From positions 1,054,001 through 1,118,000 of the forward strand of contig LARU01000002.1 of assembly GCA_001274695.2 (NCBI GenBank): 64,000 bases of DNA, read 5' to 3'. The position numbers and the translations under genes were made by a program. Under the pieces are notes generated by a model. The model saw nothing but the letters and a program-made list of their open reading frames with translations. It was not told where the DNA came from and did not search any database. This stretch comes from Azoarcus sp. PA01. Its GTDB lineage: Bacteria > Pseudomonadota > Gammaproteobacteria > Burkholderiales > Rhodocyclaceae. This document shows positions 51,538-59,194 of this stretch, piece after piece; the first letter of the stretch is position 1, and every line of letters starts with the position of its first letter.

Positions 51538-52683
51538 ATGCCCAAGGAAACCGGCGGTCTCAGTCTGGACGGACAGGGCAAGCCGCTGTGGCTGTCGCTC
51601 GAGCTCACTTACCGCTGCCCGCTCAAATGCAGCTGGTGCAACAACCCGCTCGATTTCGAGGACTACGCCGCGAAGGAGCTTAGCACCGAGGAATGGAAGA
51701 AAGTGCTGCGCGAATCCCGCGAGCTGGGCGCGCTGCAGCTCGGCTTCACCGGCGGCGAGCCGCTGCAGCGCCCGGACCTCGAGGAGCTCGTCGCCTATGC
51801 CGACAGCCTGGGTTTCTACACCAACCTGATCACCTCCGGCATCGGCCTCGGTGAGGCGCGCCTGATCGCGCTGAAGAACGCCGGCCTGAAGCAGATCCAG
51901 CTGTCGCTGCAGGCGACGCGCGCCGACGTCACCGACGCGCTCGTCGGCGCGCGGGCCCACGCCCGCAAGCTCGAAGCGGGCCGCCTCATCAAGGCGCACG
52001 GCTTTCCGATGGTGCTCAACATGCCGGTTTTCCGCCAGAACATCGGCATGACCGGCGAAATGATCGAATGGGCGGCCGGGCTCGGCATCGAGTACCTGGA
52101 ATTCGCGAACATCCAGTACTACAACTGGGCGCTGATGAACCGCGACGAGCTGATGCCGACGCTCGAGCAGGTGCGCGAGGCCGAAAAAGTCGTGCAGCAG
52201 TGGCGCGAAAAACTCGGCAAGAAGATGACGATCTATTTCGTCATCCCGGACTACTACGAAGGCCGCCCGAAAGCGTGCATGAACGGCTGGGGCGCGATCC
52301 ACCTGACGATCGCCCCGGACGGCGTCGCGATGCCGTGCCAGGAAGCCCGCGTCATTCCCGGCCTGGAGTTCGAGTCGGTCAGGGACAAGCCGCTGGCGTG
52401 GATCTGGCACGAGTCGCCGCTGTTCCGCAAATACCGCGGCCTCGACTGGCTGCCCGAACCCTGTGGCTCGTGCGCGGAAAAGGAGAAGGATTTCGGCGGC
52501 TGCCGCTGCCAGGCTTTCCTGCTGACCGGCGACGCCGGCAACACCGACCCGGCGTGCAGCCGCTCGCCGCGGCATCACGTCGTGCAGGAAGCGGTCGACG
52601 CCGTCGCCCGGCCGCTGCGGTTTCGCAAACCGCTCGTAAAGCGCGCCGCCGGCGCGATGTCCACCGCGTTCATGGAGAACTGA
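51538..52683 (+). CDS. pqqE: PqqE, radical SAM enzyme of PQQ biosynthesis
   Basis: Radical SAM/SPASM enzyme of 381 residues that forms the carbon-carbon bond between the Glu and Tyr of PqqA. The radical SAM cysteines are C27, C31 and C34 in RCPLKCSWCNNP. GFTGGEPLQRPDLEEL follows. The C-terminal SPASM cysteines are in KACMNGWG, AMPCQEARV, EPCGSCAEKEKDFGGCRCQ and DPACSRSP. It needs PqqD for substrate delivery. It is separated from pqqD by the peptidase gene and a palindromic repeat. The next gene starts on the base after its stop codon. Confidence 0.96.
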   Translation: MPKETGGLSLDGQGKPLWLSLELTYRCPLKCSWCNNPLDFEDYAAKELSTEEWKKVLRESRELGALQLGFTGGEPLQRPDLEELVAYADSLGFYTNLITSGIGLGEARLIALKNAGLKQIQLSLQATRADVTDALVGARAHARKLEAGRLIKAHGFPMVLNMPVFRQNIGMTGEMIEWAAGLGIEYLEFANIQYYNWALMNRDELMPTLEQVREAEKVVQQWREKLGKKMTIYFVIPDYYEGRPKACMNGWGAIHLTIAPDGVAMPCQEARVIPGLEFESVRDKPLAWIWHESPLFRKYRGLDWLPEPCGSCAEKEKDFGGCRCQAFLLTGDAGNTDPACSRSPRHHVVQEAVDAVARPLRFRKPLVKRAAGAMSTAFMEN

Positions 52684-52779
52684 ATGCGCCACCCCTACGA
52701 CACCGCGACCGGCACGATCGCGCTCGGCATCGCGCTCACCGCAGTCCTCGCCGCGCTCGTGCGCGTTCTCGCAGGCTGA
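52684..52779 (+). CDS. One-helix membrane peptide after pqqE
   Basis: A 31-residue protein (MRHPYDTATGTIALGIALTA, then VLAALVRVLAG) with a single hydrophobic helix. Its ATG begins directly after the pqqE stop codon, and the next gene begins 8 bp after it ends, so it is very likely translated. It may be a small subunit of the following membrane protein. No family is recognised. Confidence 0.6.
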   Translation: MRHPYDTATGTIALGIALTAVLAALVRVLAG

Positions 52780-52787
52780 AGCGCACG

Positions 52788-53291
52788 ATGGACGTGACGC
52801 TCGACCTCGCGCTGCGCTGGGCGCATTTTCTCGCCGGCATCATCTGGGTCGGCCACAATTACTCCAGCGTCGTGCAGCGCCCGACCTGGCGCCCGCTGAC
52901 GGCCGCCGACCTCATCGACGACCGCAGTCCGCGCTTTCAGGCGCTGCTCAATCGCGAGCACGGGTTTTTCCGCTGGGCGTCGGTCGTCACATGGTGCGCG
53001 GGCGTGCTGATGCTGTGGCAGCACGGCTGGCTCGCCGGCGCCGTCGCGCTGCAGGGCAGTCTCGCGCCGATCGGCGTCGGCATGTACATCGGCACGCTGA
53101 TGATGCTCAACGTGTGGTTCGTGCTGTGGCCGCACCAGAAGAAAGTGCTCGGCCTGGTGCCGGCCGGCGTCGAGGAGCGGGTGCGCTGCTCGCGCATTAC
53201 GCACCTGTCGTCGCGCACCAACACGATGCTGTCGATTCCGCTGCTCTTCTTCATGGCGGCGGGGAGCCACGGCGGCTTTCTGCTCGGCTGA
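52788..53291 (+). CDS. PuuD-like (urate oxidase N-terminal domain) membrane protein
   Basis: A 167-residue inner-membrane protein with about four helices: LALRWAHFLAGIIWVGHNYSSVV, WASVVTWCAGVLMLWQHGWLAG, IGVGMYIGTLMMLNVWFVLWPHQKKVLGL and TNTMLSIPLLFFMAAGSHGGFLL. The pattern matches the N-terminal membrane part of PuuD-type proteins (DUF989), but the cytochrome c domain of PuuD is missing. Histidines in the helices (WAHFL, WVGHN) could bind haem. It lies within the extended pqq operon, 4 bp before the aminotransferase gene. It may pass electrons in connection with PQQ enzymes; this is speculative. Confidence 0.72.
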   Translation: MDVTLDLALRWAHFLAGIIWVGHNYSSVVQRPTWRPLTAADLIDDRSPRFQALLNREHGFFRWASVVTWCAGVLMLWQHGWLAGAVALQGSLAPIGVGMYIGTLMMLNVWFVLWPHQKKVLGLVPAGVEERVRCSRITHLSSRTNTMLSIPLLFFMAAGSHGGFLLG

Positions 53292-53295
53292 CGCG

Positions 53296-54387
53296 ATGTC
53301 TCGGTCGCCTGCGTTCAACTTCGCGGCCGGCCCCGCCCGCCTGCCCGACGCGGTGCTCGAGCGGGCGCGCGGCGAACTTTTCGCACGCGGGCCGGACGGC
53401 GCGTCGGCGCTCGAACGGCCGTTCACCGGCGATGCGTTTCGCGCGACGCTCGCCCACGCCCGCGAACGCCTCGCCGAACTGCTCGCGTTGCCGCCGAACT
53501 ACCGCATCCTGTTCCTCGCCGGCGGCGCGATGCACCAGTTCTCGCTGCTGCCGATGAACCTGCTCGGCGACGCACGTCACGCGGCCTACGCCGATTCGGG
53601 CTACTGGTCGCGGCGCGCGATGGCCGAAGGCGCTCGCCACGCCGACGTCGTGCTCGCGGCGCGCCACGCGGGCGAGGTGCCGCTCGCGGCGCCGGCGCTC
53701 GGTCGCTGGGCGCTGCCGGCCGGCTGCGCGTACTGCCACATCACGCCGAACGAGACCGTCGAAGGCATCGCCTACCCCGGCCTGCCCGACACCGGCGACG
53801 TGCCGCTGGTCGCCGATTGCACGTCGTGCTTCCTCACGGCTCCGGTCGATGTGTCGAAGTTCGGCGTCCTCTACGCGAGTGCGCAGAAGAACATCGGCCC
53901 CGCCGGCCTCACCGTCGTCGTCATTCGCGAAGACCTGCTCGAGCGCCCCGCGCCGCGCGTGCCCGCGCCGCACTGCTACCGGCGCCAGGCCGAGCACGAC
54001 AGCTGCGTCAATACGCCGCCGACGTGGGCGATCCACGTCGCCGGCCTCGTTTTCGACTGGATCGCCGACGCCGGAGGCCTCGCGGCAATGGCTGCCGCGA
54101 ACCGGTGCAAAGCGGAAACGCTGTACGCGGCGATCGACGGCAGCGCAGGCTTCTACACGGCGCCGGTCGCGCTCGGCCATCGCTCCGGCGCCAATGTCCG
54201 CTTCCATCTCGCTGACGAGCGGCTCACCGACATTTTCGTCGCCGAAGCCGAGGCGCACGGGCTCACCCACCTGTGCGGCCACCGCGAAGTCGGCGGGCTA
54301 CGCGCGAGCCTCTACAACGCGATGCCTCAAGCCGGCGCCGCAGCGCTCGCGAACTTCATGGCCGGCTTCGCGAGGCGGCACGGATGA
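53296..54387 (+). CDS. SerC-like class V aminotransferase in the pqq operon
   Basis: PLP-dependent aminotransferase of 363 residues, closest to phosphoserine aminotransferase. SerC signatures are FNFAAGPARLPDAVLERA, FLAGGAMHQFSLLPMNLL, CHITPNETVEGIAYP, the PLP lysine in YASAQKNIGPAGLTVVVIRED, and SCVNTPPTWAIHVAGLVFDWI. One active-site strand differs from the normal ADMSSNIL form (here ADCTSCFL). The start is 4 bp after the PuuD-like gene, and the stop overlaps the next gene. The position in a pqq operon is odd for a serine-biosynthesis enzyme. It could be the housekeeping SerC or a relative acting on another substrate. Confidence 0.85.
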   Translation: MSRSPAFNFAAGPARLPDAVLERARGELFARGPDGASALERPFTGDAFRATLAHARERLAELLALPPNYRILFLAGGAMHQFSLLPMNLLGDARHAAYADSGYWSRRAMAEGARHADVVLAARHAGEVPLAAPALGRWALPAGCAYCHITPNETVEGIAYPGLPDTGDVPLVADCTSCFLTAPVDVSKFGVLYASAQKNIGPAGLTVVVIREDLLERPAPRVPAPHCYRRQAEHDSCVNTPPTWAIHVAGLVFDWIADAGGLAAMAAANRCKAETLYAAIDGSAGFYTAPVALGHRSGANVRFHLADERLTDIFVAEAEAHGLTHLCGHREVGGLRASLYNAMPQAGAAALANFMAGFARRHG

Positions 54388-55157
54388 GCCGCGTTCGCCT
54401 GCGCTGGCACGAGCGGCCGGGCCTGGCCGGCGGCATCGACAAGGACGGCACGCGGGCGGAGGAGCTGCTGAACCTGGGCTTCGGCAGCGTCGAATTCGGC
54501 ACCGTCGCTGCGCATCCGCAAGCGCCTTTCAGCGTCGCGGCGCTCGCTCGCCGCCTCGCTGCGCTGCCGCGCGGTGCCGGTCGCAGCGCGATCGGCATCG
54601 GCATCGGCCTACCGCCCGGCGCGGCGCCGGCAGCACTGCCCGGGCTGTGGCTCGCGGGCTTCCTCGACGCGTCACCGGTCGCGGACTACGTGAGCTTCAA
54701 TCTCAGCGCGCAAGCCGCCCAGCCGCTGCTCGCGCGCGAGCACCTGCCGCTCTTGGGCGCAGCGATGAAGTCGATCACCGCCGCACGCGACTGCCTGCCG
54801 CGCCGTATCGCGCTGGCGCTGAAGTTTCCGCTCGGCATGCACGGCGAGCCGCTGCCGGAGGTCGCCGAAGCGGCGGCGCAAGCGGGCTTCGACGCGCTGA
54901 CCGTGGTCCTGCCCACTGCGGACGGGCACGTCGCGCGGCTCGCACGCTTCGCCGCACTCACCGATCGCATCGCCGACGGCCCGGCGCTCGTGGCCGTCGG
55001 CGGCATCCGCACCGCCGTCGATGTCTCTGCGGCCCGCGCCGCCGGTGCCGCGGGCGTGCAGGTGCATCGCGCGTTTGTCGACGACGGGCCCGATTGCCTG
55101 CGGGCGCTCACCGGCGCGAGTGGCGCACGTCCGCGCACGGCTGTCCTGTCGCGATGA
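54384..55157 (+). CDS. Dihydroorotate dehydrogenase-like flavoprotein in the pqq operon
   Basis: A 257-residue FMN-binding TIM barrel of the DHODH superfamily. Recognisable parts are PGLAGGIDKDGTRAEELLNLGFGSVEFGTV, ALALKFPLGMHG, and the C-terminal phosphate-binding region VAVGGIRTAVDVSAARAAGAAGVQVHRAFVDDGP. The usual active-site loop NxSSPNT is NLSAQAAQ here, so normal dihydroorotate oxidation is doubtful. At 257 residues it is also shorter than class 2 PyrD (about 335). Its ATG overlaps the aminotransferase stop (ATGA). It ends one base before the convergent acyl-CoA dehydrogenase. Its link to PQQ is unknown. Confidence 0.78.
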   Translation: MSRVRLRWHERPGLAGGIDKDGTRAEELLNLGFGSVEFGTVAAHPQAPFSVAALARRLAALPRGAGRSAIGIGIGLPPGAAPAALPGLWLAGFLDASPVADYVSFNLSAQAAQPLLAREHLPLLGAAMKSITAARDCLPRRIALALKFPLGMHGEPLPEVAEAAAQAGFDALTVVLPTADGHVARLARFAALTDRIADGPALVAVGGIRTAVDVSAARAAGAAGVQVHRAFVDDGPDCLRALTGASGARPRTAVLSR

Positions 55158-56786
55158 TCAGCCCGGCCACGCGCGATCGATCAGCGCCGCCGCGGCGGGT
55201 GTCGCGAGCAGGCCCGCGACTTGTCCGGTCGGGCGCTTGAAGCGGCTGTCGATGAACGCCGCCGCGAGCTGCGCCGGCGCGTGCCGCAGCAGCAATCCCG
55301 CCTGCACGAGCAGGACGAGCTGCATCGCGACGCGGCGCGCGTGCCATTCGGCGTCAGCCGGCGCGCGCAGCGCGTTGCCGAGGTCGCCGAGCGCCTGCAC
55401 GAGCGCCCCGTCACCGGCGACGCTCTGCGACAGTTCCCGCGTTAGCGCTTCGACTCCGTCCGGCTCGCGCGCGGCAGCGCGCAGCACGTCGAGGCACATG
55501 ACGTTGCCGGAGCCTTCCCAGATCGAGTTCACGGGCGCCTCGCGATACAGGCGCGCCATCGGGCCGTCCTCGACGTAGCCATTGCCGCCCCACACTTCCA
55601 TGCATTCGGCGGTGAATGCGATCGCGCGCTTGCAGATCCAGAACTTCGCTGCCGGCGTGACGATGCGCCGCCACGCGCGCTCCTGCGGGTCGTCGCCGGC
55701 TTCGACCGCTTTCGCCAGGCGCATCGCGAGCATCGTCGCCGCTTCGCTCTCGAGCGCGAGCTCGGCGAGCACGTTGCGCATCAGCGGCTGCGCGACGAGC
55801 ACGTCTCCGAACGCCGAGCGGTGGCGGGCGTGATGGATCGCTTCGACGAGCGCGCGGCGCATCAGCGCGGCGCTGCCGAGCACGCAGTCGAGCCGGGTCT
55901 GCGCCGCCATCTCCATGATCGTCGCGATGCCGCGCCCCTCGTCGCCGACGAGTGTGCCGAAAGCGTCCTCGAACTCGACTTCGGCCGACGCGTTCGAGCG
56001 GTTGCCGAGCTTGTCCTTGAGCCGCCGGATGCGCACCGCGTTGCGGCTGCCGTCGGGCAGCCGGCGCGGCACGAAGAAGCACGACAGGCCGGCGGGGCTG
56101 CGCGCGAGCACGAGGTGCGCGTCGCACGTCGGCACCGAGAAAAACCATTTGTGCCCGACCAGCAGGTGGTCGCGGCTGCCGGCGGCGAGCGGGCGCGCTT
56201 CGGTCGTGTTCGCGCGCAGGTCCGAGCCGCCCTGCTTCTCGGTCATCCCCATGCCGATCATCGCCGAGCGTTTGTCGGCGAGCGGCACGTCGCGCCCGTC
56301 GTAGTCGCACGAGCGGAACTTGTCGCCGAGTGCGCCGAACAGCGCCGGCTCCCGGCGCAGCACCGGAATCGATGCGAAAGTCATCGTCACCGGGCACAGC
56401 GAGCCGGCTTCGGCCTGGCCGTGCAGGAAGAACGACGCGGCCCGCGCGACGTGCGCCCCGGGGCGCGGCTCGAACCATGCCGAGCTGTGCACGCCGTCGG
56501 CATAGAGCATCGCGAGCAGCCGGGACCACGCCGGGTGGAAATCGACGTCGTCGACGCGCCGGCCGCAGCGGTCGTACGCGACGAGCTCCGGCACGTGACG
56601 ATCGGCGAGTTCCGCGAGCCGCTGCGTGTCGGCGCGGCCGAGCACTTCGCCCTGCGCGCGCAGCGCCTCGGCGTGCCACGCCGCGCCTTCACGCACGACC
56701 GCTTCGCGCAGCGCGAGGTCGGTGTCGAACAGGTTCCAGTCGCTCAGCACCGGCACCTGGTTGAAAACTTCATGAGTTCGCCACAT
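55158..56786 (-). CDS. AidB-like acyl-CoA dehydrogenase
   Basis: A 542-residue acyl-CoA dehydrogenase of the AidB branch. It begins THEVFNQVPVLSDWNLFDTD, typical of AidB, and has GMTEKQGGSDLRANTTEARPL, HKWFFSVPTCDAHLVLAR, CMEVWGGNGYVEDGPMARLYREAPVNSIWEGSGNVMCLDVLRA and a C-terminal helical extension. In Escherichia coli AidB is induced by alkylating stress and binds DNA; metabolic substrates of this branch are unclear. It is a single gene whose stop codon abuts that of the DHODH-like gene, so the two are convergent with no space for a terminator. Confidence 0.9.
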   Translation of the reverse strand: MWRTHEVFNQVPVLSDWNLFDTDLALREAVVREGAAWHAEALRAQGEVLGRADTQRLAELADRHVPELVAYDRCGRRVDDVDFHPAWSRLLAMLYADGVHSSAWFEPRPGAHVARAASFFLHGQAEAGSLCPVTMTFASIPVLRREPALFGALGDKFRSCDYDGRDVPLADKRSAMIGMGMTEKQGGSDLRANTTEARPLAAGSRDHLLVGHKWFFSVPTCDAHLVLARSPAGLSCFFVPRRLPDGSRNAVRIRRLKDKLGNRSNASAEVEFEDAFGTLVGDEGRGIATIMEMAAQTRLDCVLGSAALMRRALVEAIHHARHRSAFGDVLVAQPLMRNVLAELALESEAATMLAMRLAKAVEAGDDPQERAWRRIVTPAAKFWICKRAIAFTAECMEVWGGNGYVEDGPMARLYREAPVNSIWEGSGNVMCLDVLRAAAREPDGVEALTRELSQSVAGDGALVQALGDLGNALRAPADAEWHARRVAMQLVLLVQAGLLLRHAPAQLAAAFIDSRFKRPTGQVAGLLATPAAAALIDRAWPG

Positions 56787-57028
56787 GGGGCCTCCCGCCG
56801 CGACGCTTTGACCGTGCTTCAGCCTAGAACGCGGCCGCAGCGCCTGTCCACCTGCGCACGCTCGCCCGTTTCATCGCGGGCGATGCGGCCGAGCACGTGT
56901 TCGTGTTTCTCGAGCGAGGTCCTGCCTGCTACGCGGAGAGCTTTTTGCTTCGGCTGCTACCGCGAGGTTCCTGTTGCCCTCTCTCGGGCGGACAGGCCGA
57001 CGCGAATCGTCAGATACGGGGAGCGAAC

Positions 57029-57925
57029 ATGGCGGAGATCTACGATGCGCTGGTGATCGGCGGCGGGCCGGGCGGCCTGACCGGAGCGCTCTACCTGGCG
57101 CGCTTTCGCCGCCGCGTCAGGGTTGTCGACGACGGTTGCAGCCGGGCGACACGCATCCCCCGCTCCCACAACATGCCCGGCTACCCGCGCGGCATTGCCG
57201 GGAACAAGCTCGTGGCGGCGATCCGCAAACAGGCCGAAGTGTATGGCGCGGAACTTTCCGTCGGGCGGGTCGAGACCCTGGAGCGGGTAGGCCCAGGCTT
57301 CGCGGCCGTTCTGGCCGACGGCACGCGCCTGTCGGCCCGTACGGTCCTGCTCGCGACCGGCGTCTCCGACGTCGAACCGGATCTCCCGCACCTGGTCGAA
57401 GCGGTGCGTACGGGAGCGCTGCGCTATTGCCCGGTCTGCGACGGCTACGAAATCATCGACAAAGCGGTCGGTGTGCTCGCAGCCAGCGAAGCCGGCATCC
57501 GCGAAGCGCTTTATCTGCGCAATTTCACGGCTCGCCTGCACGTCTTCCGGATATCCCAGGACTTTCGCATCGAAGAGCATTCCGACCGCCTGGCCGAAGC
57601 CGGCATCGGCTGGGCTCCCGAACCGGTCGACAGCCTGAGGCTGTGGGACGCAGAGGTCCGCATCCGTCACGGCGCGGCCGAAACCTGCTGCGATTCGGTA
57701 TATAGCGCGTTGGGTACGCGCATCCACACCGAACTTTCGATGGGCGCCGACACCGACGAAGCCGGTTATCTCCTCACCGACCGCCACCAGCAAACCAGCA
57801 TCGACGGTCTGTATGCCGCCGGCGACGTCGCGCAGGGGCTGAACCAGATCAGCGTCGCCGCCGGCGGCGCCGCGATTGCCGCTGCCGCGATCCACCTCGC
57901 GCTGGCTCCGGCCTGGCGCAAGTGA
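57029..57925 (+). CDS. Thioredoxin reductase-like FAD/NAD(P) oxidoreductase
   Basis: A 298-residue flavoprotein. The FAD motif is ALVIGGGPGGLTGALYLARFRRRVRVVDDG. The redox pair C134-P-V-C137 in LRYCPVCDGYE is in the position of the thioredoxin reductase CATC. The C-terminal FAD site is GLYAAGDVAQGLNQISVAAGGAAIAA. The usual NADPH-binding GxGxxA is replaced by VLAASEAGIREAL, so nucleotide use may differ from thioredoxin reductase. A start at 56897 would add 44 residues of unlike composition; 57029 follows GGGGAGCGAAC. It is a single gene on the plus strand and may reduce a small redox protein or a peroxide. Confidence 0.85.
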   Translation: MAEIYDALVIGGGPGGLTGALYLARFRRRVRVVDDGCSRATRIPRSHNMPGYPRGIAGNKLVAAIRKQAEVYGAELSVGRVETLERVGPGFAAVLADGTRLSARTVLLATGVSDVEPDLPHLVEAVRTGALRYCPVCDGYEIIDKAVGVLAASEAGIREALYLRNFTARLHVFRISQDFRIEEHSDRLAEAGIGWAPEPVDSLRLWDAEVRIRHGAAETCCDSVYSALGTRIHTELSMGADTDEAGYLLTDRHQQTSIDGLYAAGDVAQGLNQISVAAGGAAIAAAAIHLALAPAWRK

Positions 57926-57994
57926 AACTTTTGCATTTCCCGCGCCTTACTTCTGAACGAATTTTCCCGTCGCAGGAGACGGGGAATACGCTCG

Positions 57995-58127
57995 CTATTA
58001 ACCCGGCAACCAAATACCGTTCGGGCTGAGCCCTTCGGCCTCGCTCAGGACAGGCCCGTCGAAGCGGTGGCAGCGCCCTTCGACAAGCTCAGGGCGAACG
58101 GTTCTATTTGATTGCCGCCTTAATAAC
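57995..58127. repeat. Palindromic intergenic repeat, copy 3 (long form)
   Basis: A 133-bp element. The left arm is CTATTAACCCGGCAACCAAA then TACCGTTCGGGCTGAGC; the right arm is GCTCAGGGCGAACGGTTCTA then TTTGATTGCCGCCTTAATAA. The centre holds further partial inverted copies (CCTTCGACAAGC). It lies between convergent genes and supplies the last codons (VIKAAIK) and stop of the transporter gene. Confidence 0.75.
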
Positions 58128-59194
58128 TACGGGGGTGGCAAGGCGGCGCCACAGCTCGCGCACGACGCCGATGAATGCGGCGCTCCATGCGGCAAGCGCG
58201 GCATACAGGAAGATCGGCGGCACGAAGCCGAGGAAATCGAACGCCATCACGCCCGCCATCTGCTGCGTGCTCGCCGCGTACATGCCGAGCGGGAACACCG
58301 CGCCCCAGTACAGCGGGTCGTACTTCAGCGGGAAGCGCTTGTAGACGTGCCGCCACAGGCCGAGGATCAGCAGCATCGGGATCCACCACGTGCCCGTCGC
58401 CCAGTAAAACACCGTGAACCCCTTGAGGAACGGCAGCAGCGAACGCAGGAAAGGCGCGTCGGGGGCATTCGCGATCAGCAGCGAACCGGCGAGCGTCGAG
58501 ATCGCCATCGCGCCCATGTTGATCCAGTACGGCGGCGCGAGGTCGCCGGGCGAGAACAGGAAGAACGTGTAGCGATAGAAGATCAGCGACATCATCCAGA
58601 TATAGAGCATGCCGCCCCACAGCACATCGACAGCGCGAGGAAGTTCAGCTCCAGCCGGTAAGGCTGCTCGAGGTGGTTCGCGAGCAGCGCGCCGAGCACC
58701 GCGATCGACTGCGTCGCGACCACCGCCAGCAGCCAGCCGCCGCTGATGCCGCGGTCGAGCGTCGGTTTCTGCTCCTTGACGGTGAACGCCGTGAAGATCG
58801 TGTAGGTCAGCCCGATCCACAGCGCGATCGCGACGAACCACAGCGCGAGCCCGACTGCTTCGCTGTCGGCGAGGATCAGGAACTGGCTGCCGAGGATGCC
58901 GGACGCGGCCACCGCGGTGAAGAACCCGGGCCCGCGCAGGTGATCGACCATGTCGCCGAAAAAGCGCTGCGGAAAGCGGATCATGCGCAGCACGAACAGC
59001 GCCGCGATGATGCCGTAGATGCCGACGTTGAGGACGAACAGCGCGTGCGCGAGGCGCGGCAGCGCGAGCAGATGGGCGCCGAGCGAGATGATCCCGGTCG
59101 CCATGACCATGCCGAAGTACGCCGGAGACATGCCTTCGAGATCCTGCAGCAGGCGCGCGCCGGCAAGCGCGCGTGCCGCCGGAGCGGCGGTCAT
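58104..59194 (-). pseudogene. TDT/TehA (SLAC1-like) transporter with a frameshift
   Basis: Tellurite-resistance/dicarboxylate transporter family membrane protein of about 363 residues, with ten predicted helices, split between two frames. The N-terminal part runs from MTAAPAARAL at 59194 through MSPAYFGMVMATGIISLGAHLLALPRLAHALF to LNFLALSMCC. The C-terminal part resumes as LWGGMLYIWMMSLIFYRYTFF and ends VVIKAAIK. The shift is near 58620-58635; one extra base there would restore the frame, giving LALSMxLWGGMLYIW. The start overlaps the esterase stop codon (ATGA), so translation is coupled. A real mutation or a sequencing error are both possible. The last seven codons lie in a palindromic repeat. 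Confidence 0.85.
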
